A stretch of 39,519 nucleotides of DNA, taken from positions 1 through 39,519 of the forward strand of contig NZ_PDCH01000014.1 of assembly GCF_003315615.1 (NCBI RefSeq), read 5' to 3'. The position numbers were made by a program, and so were the translations under genes. Source of the DNA: Bifidobacterium xylocopae (GTDB taxonomy: Bacteria > Actinomycetota > Actinomycetes > Actinomycetales > Bifidobacteriaceae). Positions 1-16,500 of this stretch are shown piece by piece. How positions within the stretch are numbered: position 1 is the first letter of the stretch; each line of letters starts with the position of its first letter. The notes under the pieces were generated by a model. The model saw only the letters and a list, made by a program, of their open reading frames with translations. It was not told the DNA's origin and ran no database searches.

Positions 1-202
1 AAGAGTGGTGAGACAGAGTGAGATGAGACTAGGGGGAGCGGCACATAGTGTGTCGAGCGGGGTCGACGACGGCGTCTCAGACCTGAGCCTTGGTCGGCCG
101 CGTCGGAAGGGTCGGCGGGTGGGCAGAAAAGCGGCTGTGCGGCCCGTACGTCGGACCAGGCATGGGGGCCGGCCCGGGCGGCAGGGGGCGCGCTTCTGCC
201 GC
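1..202. other. Intergenic DNA upstream of the rpoB promoter
   Basis: I see no gene here. Open frames exist on both strands, but they run through the rpoB promoter or are antisense to rpoB and show no recognisable protein features. A 10-bp perfect palindrome (GGGCCGGCCC, 166-175) is the only local structure noticed. The neighbouring upstream gene lies outside the window. Confidence 0.5.
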
Positions 203-231
203 TTGCGAACACCGGTGGAGCGTGATAGACT
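203..231 (+). promoter_or_regulatory. Candidate sigma-A-type promoter of rpoB-rpoC
   Basis: A -35-like TTGCGA (203-208) and a -10-like TAGACT (226-231) are separated by exactly 17 bp. This fits the consensus spacing of the primary sigma factor. Transcription would start near 238, leaving a leader of roughly 140 nt before the rpoB start codon. No second promoter of similar quality was seen between 232 and 380. The call is motif-based and unproven. Confidence 0.6.
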
Positions 232-380
232 GAAGTCTTTGTATGAGGTGTGTCATATAGCGGGCATGCGTCATCGAGGAAGCGCCCGCGAATCGGCATA
301 TGGCGGCTGTCGTGGCGTTTGCTCCTGGGGTTACGCAGAAACGAATTATCGAGTACGGCGAACGATAAGGAAAGTCCATT
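232..380 (+). promoter_or_regulatory. rpoB 5' leader with a possible hairpin
   Basis: This is the untranslated leader expected if the promoter at 203-231 is used. GCGGGC (260-265) and GCCCGC (284-289) can pair around an 18-nt loop. The ribosome site is AAGGAAA (367-373), 7 nt before the TTG start codon of rpoB. No U-tract follows the hairpin, so it does not look like a simple intrinsic attenuator. Confidence 0.35.
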
Positions 381-3944
<3,564 letters not shown>

Positions 3945-3959
3945 GGCCGAACCGATCAC

Positions 3960-4028
3960 GGCCGCCGGAGCGGACCCGCAAGGGCGCCCGGCGGCCCCCG
4001 AGAGTCGAATAGGCAGCCCACAGGCTGC
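3960..4028 (+). promoter_or_regulatory. Two hairpins in the rpoB-rpoC spacer
   Basis: GGCCGCCGG (3960-3968) pairs perfectly with CCGGCGGCC (3988-3996). Its loop contains a smaller CCC-GCAA-GGG stem with a GNRA-type tetraloop. A second hairpin follows: GCAGCC (4013-4018), loop CACA, GGCTGC (4023-4028). It ends 16 nt upstream of the AGGA ribosome site of rpoC. No T-run follows either stem, so RNA processing or translational control is more likely than full termination. Confidence 0.4.
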
Positions 4029-4054
4029 AAGGATTTGAAAGACAGGACAACATA

Positions 4055-8245
<4,191 letters not shown>

Positions 8246-8264
8246 TCCTGTCATAGGACCCGGA

Positions 8265-10748
8265 TCAGGGGCCCGCCTCCAGCGTATGAACGCCGGGGCG
8301 GGCCCCTCGCCGTATCCGCCGGGGCAGGTGGGCGGCGGCCGAGTGGGCGGGGAACAGCCTGGCCTGCCAGCGCCTTGCAGGCGGGGCGCCCAAAAGCAGG
8401 CTTTCGCCTATCCGGTCCACTGCGGCCCAGGCGCGGGCGGCCATCGGGTCGGTGCAGGCGTGGCCGCTGAAAGCCGCCCGATCCGCCAGGGCGGCGAGGT
8501 CGGTCAACTGTGGGCCGGGCCTCCCGTCGTCGGCCGATACGGTCGCCGGGCCTGGGTGCAGGGCCGCGGCGATGGCCCGCGCCTGTCGGCTGCGACTGCC
8601 CGATGCATCGACCCCGCGGAGCCGGGCCAAGCCGATCAGCCGGTCCCAGGCGTTCAGGATGCGCCTTGAGGCCGGGCCCTCCTTCCGGGACGAGCGCAGC
8701 CGCCTTCGGCTTGCGGCGGCAAGATACCAGACCAGGGAGGTGCACAATCCGACGGGAATGACGGCCAAGGCCATGCGGACCGCATACCGGCCGTAGCGTT
8801 CCCAGGTGGACGGGTCGGCAGGGGGATCCGAGGCACCTGCCGGCGCCGAGGACCCTCCCCAGCCGGGTTCGGTTTCCCGCAAAGGAGCCGCCAACGGGGG
8901 AGGGGGCCGTCGGACGCGCCCGGAGCGCTCGGCAGCCCGGGCCAGGTCCGGCTGCGGCCGCCGGCTGGCGGGGGGAGAAGGGTGGAAGGCCACCCAGCCC
9001 AGGCCCTGCAGGCTGATTTCCACCCAGGCCTCCACCTGATCACCGGTGAATACCGTGCGGTCGGAGGGGTCCGGCTGCGCCGGGAGACGGCGCTCGGCAT
9101 CGATGACGCCCTCGGTGTGGGCGGGCGTGAATCCCATCACCACCCGGGCCGGCAAACCCTCCCGGCGGGCCATAAGCGCCAGCAGGGAGGCGTACTGCTC
9201 GTCGTCGCCGATCATCCCCTCCGGCTGGAGCATGGCGGCCAGCCGGTGGCTGCCATGGCCGGCCGGGGAGGGGTGGTCACCGGCCAGACCGTGTGAGAAC
9301 CACCCCCGGGCCCGTAGGCCGTCCGCCAGCGCCAGCGCCCTGTACCCATCGGCGCCGTTCGAGCGGCCGGCCAATTCGTCGGTGATAGCGCTCACAGCCT
9401 CTGGCACATGCTCCGGTGGGGGCAGAGTGACCCGGTTCGCCCCTGCGCGGGCTATCGCCCTGCGTGACGGAGGGGGCGCGGGAGCCCTTCCCTTTTCCAG
9501 GTAGGAACGTGGGCTGGCTGCACCCGAATCGGTGATGCCTGTGGCCGATGCCGCCTGATAGTAGGCCTGCTCCGCAGCCAGACCCCGAAAGCGGCCGAAG
9601 CCCGCCGCTTGCCCGGCCGTGGGAAGCAGCCCGGCCTCCACGCGGGGATCGACTTGGAAGGTGGCCTGGAAGTAGCTGCCTGCGGGCTGTGGACAGGTGG
9701 ATTCCGTCAGCCCGGCCCCGGTCAGCCGACGGTAGCTGCCTCCGGGTTCGCCTGACGATGCACGGGAGGTTTTCCAGACCTGCCCGTCGAAGGTGTCCAT
9801 GGCCGCAAGCCGGACCGGTGTGCCGTCCGGCAGTCCCCGGACGGTCAACAGGGATTCCTGCCGCAGATCCTTCCGCCAGGCCCGGTATCCGCTCAAGGGG
9901 CTGGTGCCTTCCAGGATCGTGGCAGGCGGCAGATAGTGGTCGCGCAGGACCCAACGGTGGTCTGCCGGCAGGGCGGAGGCAGCGAGGGCGAAGCCGGATG
10001 AAAGAGCCAGACAGACCAGTTTGGACACCAGGCGGCCCCGTTCCATCTCCCCGCTGGACCAAGCGGCCCACAGGAGGAGCGCGGTGGCCGGGGGCAGGGC
10101 TGCGGTGGCCGGATGCCAACCGGCCCGGGTTCCCAGCAGGATGCTGATGGCCATAGTCGTCAGGGGGCAGGCCGCCGCTCCGGCCAGGCTCCAGGCGGCC
10201 CCGGCCCTTCGGCCGGCCCGCAAGGCCATGCGCCCACCGATGAAACCGGTCCACAAAAGCAGGGTCCACAGGGCCATGCCTCCGCCGGACTCACGGCCCA
10301 GGGGAGGCTCGAGGGCGGCCAGGAGTTTGAACGCCGTGATTGAGCTGCGCCAGCCGGCGCGCAGGAGATCCCAGGATGGCAGAAAACCCCACAGGCGCCT
10401 GCCGGGCATGGCCAGGGCGGGCCCCAGAATGGCCTGGGAGCCCAGCAGCAGGGCGACTTGGGTAGGTCCTGCCAGCCGGGGCAGACGGGAGCAGGCGGCG
10501 GCCAGTCCGGCGAGAAGGGCCGCTGTGGGGGCCAAAGAAAGCCAGATTGTCCAGGTTCCGTACACATCCGCCAAGGCGAGCGAGGCGATCAGGTTGACCG
10601 TTTCGAAGGCCGCCAGCGACAGCTGCGCCCGAGCCGCAGCAATCAATCGGCGCTGGTGGGGGCCGCCAGGGCCGTCACAGGATCGGAGCGTGAGAACGTG
10701 CGCGGATCCGGCCGTGGGCTCGGCAGGCGCGGCAGCCGGGCCCTTCAC
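8265..10748 (-). CDS. tgm: Membrane protein with a transglutaminase-like domain (PFNA tgm), probably catalytically dead
   Basis: This 827-residue protein is the last gene of the fn3-moxR-DUF58-tgm operon. Its GTG start overlaps the DUF58 stop codon (GTGA). The N-terminal 270 or so residues hold several hydrophobic segments, as in TgpA-type proteins. The transglutaminase fold lies around residues 440-600 and is followed by a Pro/Arg-rich linker, one membrane helix (YAVRMALAVIPVGLCTSLVW) and a basic cytoplasmic tail. In active enzymes the core reads GxCxQ, then HAWVE, then FDPTP. Here it reads GDDEQYAS (Asp516 at the Cys position), VEAWVE (Glu573 at His) and FHPSP (His589 at Asp), so all three catalytic residues appear replaced. 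The fold motifs LPARVVMGF and GLGWVAF remain. A structural or binding role is therefore more likely than crosslinking. The gene name follows the bifidobacterial PFNA cluster. Confidence 0.85.
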   Translation of the reverse strand: MKGPAAAPAEPTAGSAHVLTLRSCDGPGGPHQRRLIAAARAQLSLAAFETVNLIASLALADVYGTWTIWLSLAPTAALLAGLAAACSRLPRLAGPTQVALLLGSQAILGPALAMPGRRLWGFLPSWDLLRAGWRSSITAFKLLAALEPPLGRESGGGMALWTLLLWTGFIGGRMALRAGRRAGAAWSLAGAAACPLTTMAISILLGTRAGWHPATAALPPATALLLWAAWSSGEMERGRLVSKLVCLALSSGFALAASALPADHRWVLRDHYLPPATILEGTSPLSGYRAWRKDLRQESLLTVRGLPDGTPVRLAAMDTFDGQVWKTSRASSGEPGGSYRRLTGAGLTESTCPQPAGSYFQATFQVDPRVEAGLLPTAGQAAGFGRFRGLAAEQAYYQAASATGITDSGAASPRSYLEKGRAPAPPPSRRAIARAGANRVTLPPPEHVPEAVSAITDELAGRSNGADGYRALALADGLRARGWFSHGLAGDHPSPAGHGSHRLAAMLQPEGMIGDDEQYASLLALMARREGLPARVVMGFTPAHTEGVIDAERRLPAQPDPSDRTVFTGDQVEAWVEISLQGLGWVAFHPSPPASRRPQPDLARAAERSGRVRRPPPPLAAPLRETEPGWGGSSAPAGASDPPADPSTWERYGRYAVRMALAVIPVGLCTSLVWYLAAASRRRLRSSRKEGPASRRILNAWDRLIGLARLRGVDASGSRSRQARAIAAALHPGPATVSADDGRPGPQLTDLAALADRAAFSGHACTDPMAARAWAAVDRIGESLLLGAPPARRWQARLFPAHSAAAHLPRRIRRGARPGVHTLEAGP
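8268..8306. terminator. Inverted repeat between convergent rpoC and tgm
   Basis: GGGGCCCGCC (8268-8277) and GGCGGGCCCC (8297-8306) form a perfect 10-bp stem, and the loop contains a further GCGT/ACGC pairing (8282-8285 with 8290-8293). It starts 23 nt after the rpoC stop codon, so it is placed to end rpoBC transcription. On the other strand it lies inside the last codons of tgm. No T-run follows, so the termination function is inferred from position and symmetry. Confidence 0.5.
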
Positions 10749-12010
10749 GCCGGCCCTCCAAGCAAGCGGGGTAGCTGTGACAGGTCGGTGATGTGCATGG
10801 CGGAGCCATCGGCCAGGGCGGTCGTTTTCGTGCGATGCAGGTCGGCCACCAGCACCCGGATGCGTCCATTGCCCCGGTGGATGCCGTCCAGCCGGCGGAT
10901 GAGCGCCGGGGGCGATCCGGTCGAGCCGGTCACCGCCATGACGGGTGCGCTCGGCGCTGAAGTACGGGCTCCGCCAAGGATTGTTTCCGATCTGCGCAGT
11001 GACTCATCGCCCGGGGGGTCGTCGCCGTCCCAGACGATGGTGCTGCACCGGTCCAGCCATCCGTCGACGCCGGCAGGCCGCCAGCCAGGGTCGTCCGCCA
11101 GCGTCAGCGGATTGGAACCCGCTTCCATGTCCCGGCCCAGGGCCGCCAGACCCAAGGTCGCTAGGATGCTGACCGCCAGTTCGAACTCGTCTGCGTCAGC
11201 ATAGGAGGTCCGCCGCCTGTCCAGGTGGAGGAGGAGGGTTTCGTCTGTCTCTGACTCGTAGAGACGGACCAGGAGCCGGCCGGTACGGGCCAGGCCGGCC
11301 CAATGCAGGCGCCGCAGGTCATCGCCGGGCCGGTACTCACGCAGGCTGTGCAGGTCCCGTCCCTGCTCCGAGCGGCCGGGTCCGCCGGTCGCGCCTTCGG
11401 CCGACCCTCCCAAGGCGGATGGGGGCAGGGGGACCGTCCTGGGATGGACGTGTAGCCTGATGGTCGGGGTGAGCGGTCGGACCGTGGCCGCCAGGCCGAA
11501 GGGGTCGCCCCGGCGCAGAAACACGGGGCCCAAGGGTGCGACACCCCGGGACCCGGCATGCAGGGTCCACCGGTGTTCGGCCTTGTCGCCAGGGCCCAAG
11601 GGTGGCAGCTCCCAATACACATGCTCCCGTCCGACACGGATCATCACCAGCGTGGCGGGCATCCGTCGGGACCCGTTGTTGACGGCAGTGACGGTGGCCA
11701 GGGTCGAAGAACCGACCGTCAGCGCGCGCTTGCACAGGCTCAGGCTGGCGTCCGGTCCGGACCTCACGCAGGTCATGGCGAGGGCCGTCGTCAGGAGGCC
11801 GGCTCCGGCGGCAGAGGCAGCCAGCAGTTCCGTCCAGCCCAAGGGGAGATAGGCCAGGGCGGCCGTCGCTGTCAATACCGCCATGCCCAGACCCAGGGGG
11901 CGCAGCCGGCTTGCAGGGAAACGGTCCGGTTGACCGTCGGCAGGGGGATGGGGGGCCGCCCCCATCCCTGCGGTCATATGTCGCTGCTCCGGGGGCCGGA
12001 CCGCTCTCAT
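10745..12010 (-). CDS. DUF58 protein, partner of the MoxR ATPase
   Basis: This is a 421-residue protein of the DUF58 family, which resembles vWA-like proteins and usually sits beside a MoxR AAA ATPase. Two adjacent N-terminal hydrophobic segments around residues 35-80 (LGMAVLTATAALAYLPLGW and a following Ala/Leu-rich stretch) suggest membrane anchoring. The family signature YRPGDDLRRLHW lies at residues 226-237 and is followed by the strand LLVRLYESETDETLLLHLD. The ATG start overlaps the moxR stop (ATGA), and its own stop overlaps the tgm start (GTGA), so translation is probably coupled through all three genes. The exact biochemical role of this family is not settled; MoxR/DUF58 pairs are generally linked to assembly or activation of envelope or metal-dependent complexes. 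Confidence 0.88.
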   Translation of the reverse strand: MRAVRPPEQRHMTAGMGAAPHPPADGQPDRFPASRLRPLGLGMAVLTATAALAYLPLGWTELLAASAAGAGLLTTALAMTCVRSGPDASLSLCKRALTVGSSTLATVTAVNNGSRRMPATLVMIRVGREHVYWELPPLGPGDKAEHRWTLHAGSRGVAPLGPVFLRRGDPFGLAATVRPLTPTIRLHVHPRTVPLPPSALGGSAEGATGGPGRSEQGRDLHSLREYRPGDDLRRLHWAGLARTGRLLVRLYESETDETLLLHLDRRRTSYADADEFELAVSILATLGLAALGRDMEAGSNPLTLADDPGWRPAGVDGWLDRCSTIVWDGDDPPGDESLRRSETILGGARTSAPSAPVMAVTGSTGSPPALIRRLDGIHRGNGRIRVLVADLHRTKTTALADGSAMHITDLSQLPRLLGGPA

Positions 12011-13530
12011 GCTTCCTCCCCGCCCGGGGGGACCGGCACCGCTGAAGCGGCGGCATCCAGGGCCTGATGGCGGTCCACGCCGTCCATCCTAGCCTCCTGG
12101 CCCAGACGGATGCGATGGGCCAGGGCCGGGTCCAGCAGGTCCTGAACGTCGTCCGGCGTCACGTAGTCGCGTCCCTGCGACGCCGCCCAGACCTTGCAGC
12201 CGCGCACCAGAGCCAGGCCGCCCCGGATGGAGGCGCCCGAGGTGATCAGGCGGCTATGGCGGGTGGCCTCCAACAGGCGCGTGATATATTCCAGTATCGG
12301 CTCTGCGCAGTGCACGCCTACCGCTGTGTTCCGTAAATTCGACAGTCCCTTGCAATCGATGATGGAATCCAGTGAATCGGCCCGGTCGCGTATGTCGGCC
12401 TGGCGGAGGACCTGCATGCTGGCCTGCCGTCCGGGCGGCCCCAGGGAGGTGACCAGCATGAAACGGTCGAGTTCGGCCTCCGGGAGGGCATAGGTGCCCA
12501 AGTGACCGTTCGAATTCTGGCTGGCGATGACCAGGAAGTGCTCGCCCACGGGGCGGCTGATCCCATCCACACTGACCCTGCCTTCCTCCATGACCTCCAG
12601 GAGCGCGGACTGGACCTTGGGGGAGGCGCGGTTGATCTCGTCGGCCAGCAGCACGGGTGTGAAGACCGGTCCGGGGCGGAAGGAGAAGCTGCCGGACGCC
12701 TGGTCGAACACAGTGACCCCTAGCAGGTCGGAGGGCAGCAGGTCCGGTGTGAACTGGACGCGCTTGAGCCCCAATCCCAGGGCATGGCCCATGGCCCGCG
12801 CCAGCTGGGTCTTGCCTGTGCCGGGCTCGTCCTCCAGGAGTATGTGGCCGCCGGCAATCAGGGCGGTCAGGCACAGGCGTATGGCCCGTTCCTTGCCGAT
12901 CACAACCTGGCCCACGGCGTCCAGCAGCGCATCGAAGGTCCGGCGGAAGGCCCCGACATCGCCGGGGGTGGTGGTCGTGTGGCGTTGTCTTCCGTTCCTT
13001 TCCGGGCCTGGGTTCCTGGGGTCGATGGCGGCCTGTTGCCGGTCGGACCAGGGTCGGGTCCCATCGGGCAGAGCGGCGTCGTTGGCAGCCGTTGCCTCCT
13101 CCCGCTGGCCGCCGATACGGGTTGATGACCAGCTTTCGCCCACCAGTGTGCGGTCGCTGTACGGTTCCTGCCGCAGGGGCGGTCGAGGGGTCCTTGTCTC
13201 GTCCCCGACGCTTCCGTACCCGCCTGCACCTAGATGGACATTGTCATGTGTTCGGTCGCTGATGCGGGTCCTGTCGGGCAGGCTTCCGCCTTGTTCGGGA
13301 CTGGGTTGCCGCCTGCCGGCCGGGTCTGTTCCTTCGCCCGGGCCGACCCTGGTAGCGTCCGCGATACGTTCGGTCGCCGCCCCCGAGCTTGGTTGAAGCG
13401 GGTCCAGCCGTCGGCAACCGCCGGGCCGTGCCCCTTTCGGCTGCGTGCGATTGGGCCCGGTGGGCATGCGGGTGGCGTCCGGCTGCAGGGTACGGTCATC
13501 CGGCCCTGTCGGCTCTTGTTTTTCATTCAT
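12007..13530 (-). CDS. MoxR-family AAA ATPase with a long disordered N-terminal extension
   Basis: This 507-residue protein is the aaa-atp member of the PFNA-type cluster. The AAA core starts near residue 190. Walker A is EDEPGTGKTQLA (Lys240), and it is followed by the MoxR-typical FRPGPVF, Walker B LLADEINRASPK, ALLEVMEEG, sensor IASQNSN, and a C-terminal helical lid. Typical MoxR proteins have about 320-350 residues and begin close to the VIGKE-like motif. Here about 190 extra residues precede it, rich in Pro, Gly, Arg, Asp and Thr, with DRT recurring four times. The start at 13530 is supported by its ATGA overlap with the fn3 stop and by AGGAG about 7 nt upstream. A longer open frame reaching 13932 only runs antiphase through fn3. 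An internal start nearer the core cannot be excluded. Confidence 0.85.
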   Translation of the reverse strand: MNEKQEPTGPDDRTLQPDATRMPTGPNRTQPKGARPGGCRRLDPLQPSSGAATERIADATRVGPGEGTDPAGRRQPSPEQGGSLPDRTRISDRTHDNVHLGAGGYGSVGDETRTPRPPLRQEPYSDRTLVGESWSSTRIGGQREEATAANDAALPDGTRPWSDRQQAAIDPRNPGPERNGRQRHTTTTPGDVGAFRRTFDALLDAVGQVVIGKERAIRLCLTALIAGGHILLEDEPGTGKTQLARAMGHALGLGLKRVQFTPDLLPSDLLGVTVFDQASGSFSFRPGPVFTPVLLADEINRASPKVQSALLEVMEEGRVSVDGISRPVGEHFLVIASQNSNGHLGTYALPEAELDRFMLVTSLGPPGRQASMQVLRQADIRDRADSLDSIIDCKGLSNLRNTAVGVHCAEPILEYITRLLEATRHSRLITSGASIRGGLALVRGCKVWAASQGRDYVTPDDVQDLLDPALAHRIRLGQEARMDGVDRHQALDAAASAVPVPPGGEEA

Positions 13531-16500
13531 GCCGGTCTCCTGCCTTCCAGGGTGATGATGCGGCGCGCGGTCGGGGAAAGTCCTGACCGGGCCTGGGTGC
13601 GGGTCACCGCCACCAGGGTGATGCTGCGTCCGATGAGGTCGGCCGGCAGATCCGCCCCGCCGCCGGTGGACGACCCATCCGCCTTGCAGGGATAGGAGAC
13701 GGCGAACCGCCGCTGGTCCACCCCTGCGACAGTCAGGTCGACTGATTGGCAGGGCCGACCATGGGGATCGCCGGCACGGAGCCGGACCTCCACATGGCCG
13801 GGTGGCCATCCCGGCTGTCCTTGGATGATTTCGCCGAAGTCGGGAGCGTCCGGGCTGGACCAAGTGGCCCCGCTTGCGGCCGCCGCAGGTCCCCGCCCAG
13901 CCATGTTGCCGGCCTCCACGCTGACCGTGCATGTCCGGCCGGCTACCTGGTGGGCTACGACCATGCTCGCCTGGGTCGAAGTCGGCTCTCGGCCCAGGAT
14001 CGTTCCGCAGCCCGGTCCGTCGGCACTGACCTGGTATCCGGTCACCCTGCTGCCCCTGTTCGCCGCCGGTCGCCAGGAGATGTGCAGCTCCTCCTGGTCT
14101 GTCCCGTCCACGACCAGCCCCTGCGGGGCCTCCGGTCTGACGTCGGGCCGTGCCGCCAAAGGGGCGGATGGCGGCGACCAGCCCTGGGCGTTGCGGGAGC
14201 GGACCGTCAGGCTGTAGACCTGGCCGTTGGACAGTCCGCGCACCGTGCAGGAAGTGGCCTGACCGCAGGGCTGTGTGCCGGTGCCTCCCGGCCCCTGGTA
14301 GGTGATCCGGTATTCCAGGATCGGCGAACCCATGGCCTCGCCGGGTCGCCAGGAAAGCGAGATGCTCCCATCGCCCGTGGAGACATTCCCGGCCAGCAAT
14401 GTCGGCGGCCGAGGATGATTGAGAAAGTCAACGATGATTGTGCCCGACACCCGACGTGATTGCGCACCGCTGGCATCGGCGACCGTGAATGAGACGCGGG
14501 CGCCGGTCTCCTCACCCGGGTCCTTGGCTTCCAGTTCCAGCCAACCGCCCGAATGAATCCGGACGGAGAGTGTGCCGGTATCGCTGGACGCCTTGACCAG
14601 GGACAACGGTTGGTCGGGGAAGGGATTGAAGGCCCCTTCCAGGGCATCAATGCGGAGCCTGCGTCCGGCGGCGAGGGCGATCCGGCGTTCCGGCAGCGAT
14701 GCCAGGGGCCTGCGGCTGGCGACGATCCGTACGGTCAGGCCGGTTTCTACCCTGCCGCCCGGGTAGCGGATGGTCAAAGGCAGGTGCAGACGCTTGCCCA
14801 AGGGGGCGTTCCGGCTGGCCGTCAGGGTCAATGCGCCGCCTGCTGTCAACCGGGCCGTGACCTCTCCGGAAAGCCCGGGACTCGCATAGGTCAAGGCCCT
14901 GGTGCCGGCGGGGCCGTGCATGACCGTCAACCGTCTCAGCGAGAGCGTGTAGGGGGCACCGCCGGCCTCGACATCCACCGGGGCGGCGCTGAGGACGGGC
15001 GGTACGGCTCGGCCGCCATCCACTTCGATCGGGATGGTGAGCGTCGCCTGGTGGGGGCCTGCATGCGAATCCGCCGGCGGCTCGGACCGGATGGTGAAGC
15101 TGATGGACGCCGGGCCTGAGTAGCCCCGCGCCGGTCTGAAGCGCAGCCGCTCCTGGTCGAGACAGGGGTCCGAGCCGTCTGATCGGCTGGCGGTGACCGA
15201 TTGGGTGGAGGCCAGGCGTATCCGTTGGCCCGGACCGGCCTGCACCCAATCCGACAGGGTGATTGTCAGGCCGCCATCCGCCTTGACGTGCAAGGGGTGT
15301 GCATGGGTTTTCAGGGCCGGCGGCATGTCGCCGTAGGCGGGCAGGTGGATGAGCCCGGTGGCGCTCAGGCCGTAGCGGGCATTGGTCACCGTATAGGGGA
15401 TCGTGCTGGCGCGTTCGCCCAGGACGGCGATCAGAGTGCGCGAGTCGGGTCCTCCCTCGAGCCTTGCCTGCCCGTCGGACCCTTCACCCAAGCCCAGGCG
15501 CAGGTCGTTTTCGGGACCCGACGGGTTGGCGATCCTGCCGCGCACGTCCAGACTGACCTCCCGCCCCCTCCACCGGTCATTGGGCCCTGGCTGCAGTTCG
15601 GCGGCCAGGGGAGGCAGGATAGGCGCCGTAGGGCTGGTCGTCAGGCGCAGGGTGGCCTGGTCGATGGCGCCTTCATGGTCCCGGACCGTATAGGTCAGAT
15701 AACGTTCGCAGGGTTGGTCGGGGCTGGTTAGCCGGATTCGTCCGTCGACGACGCGGGTTTTGAGTCCGGCGGTCCCGCCCGCAGGCAGGACCGAATCCAG
15801 ACGTGGTTCCAGGCCGTCTGCGGTCAGGTCGTTGGCTGTCACCGGCAGGTCCGCCTGGACGCCCGGCCGCAGCTGTATATGATCGTCCCGGGCCATCGGG
15901 GCACGAGTCTGTCCGCCGGCGGTCACACCGACGCGGACGTGGCCCTGGCTGCGCCGGCCGGTCCAATCCTCCACCTGATAATCAAAACCGTCCTGTCCGT
16001 TCGCATCCGGATAAGCCTCGTAGGTCAGCCAATCCCCGCCGAACTCCACGATCCGGCCCAACCGTGGGCGGTGCTCGCCCAGGCCGATCAGCTGGAGGTC
16101 ATCGCCGTCCGGATCGATGCCGGTCAGATCCACCTCGACGCGGGTACGTCGGCCCGCCTGGGCCCCGACCCGCAAGTCCCTGGGCTGGCTGGGCGGCTTG
16201 CCCTCAGAGTGGTCCGGGTGGATGTCGATGTCAATGGAACCGGTCGTTTGACCGCCCTGCGGGTCCGTGACCGTGTAGGTCAGTGTCATGTGTCCCTGGC
16301 CGCCGTCCGCAAGGAAGCGGACCCGCTGGCCGCTGACGAAGGCATGGCCCTTGGCTCCGGCGGGGGCGGCCGAGAGCTTGGGGGAGAGGCTGAGCGGGCC
16401 GGTGGCCCCACCATGGACGTGGTCGAGGACCGGAATGGACAGGCTGCCGTGGGAGCGGACCGTCGCATGGACGGGTTCGGCGACCAGCGTCGGGGCCGCT

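Noticed and set aside
13531-13932. Upstream extension of the moxR frame
   Set aside because: It overlaps the fibronectin III-containing end of fn3 in another frame; the ATGA overlap with a ribosome site at 13530 explains the true start.
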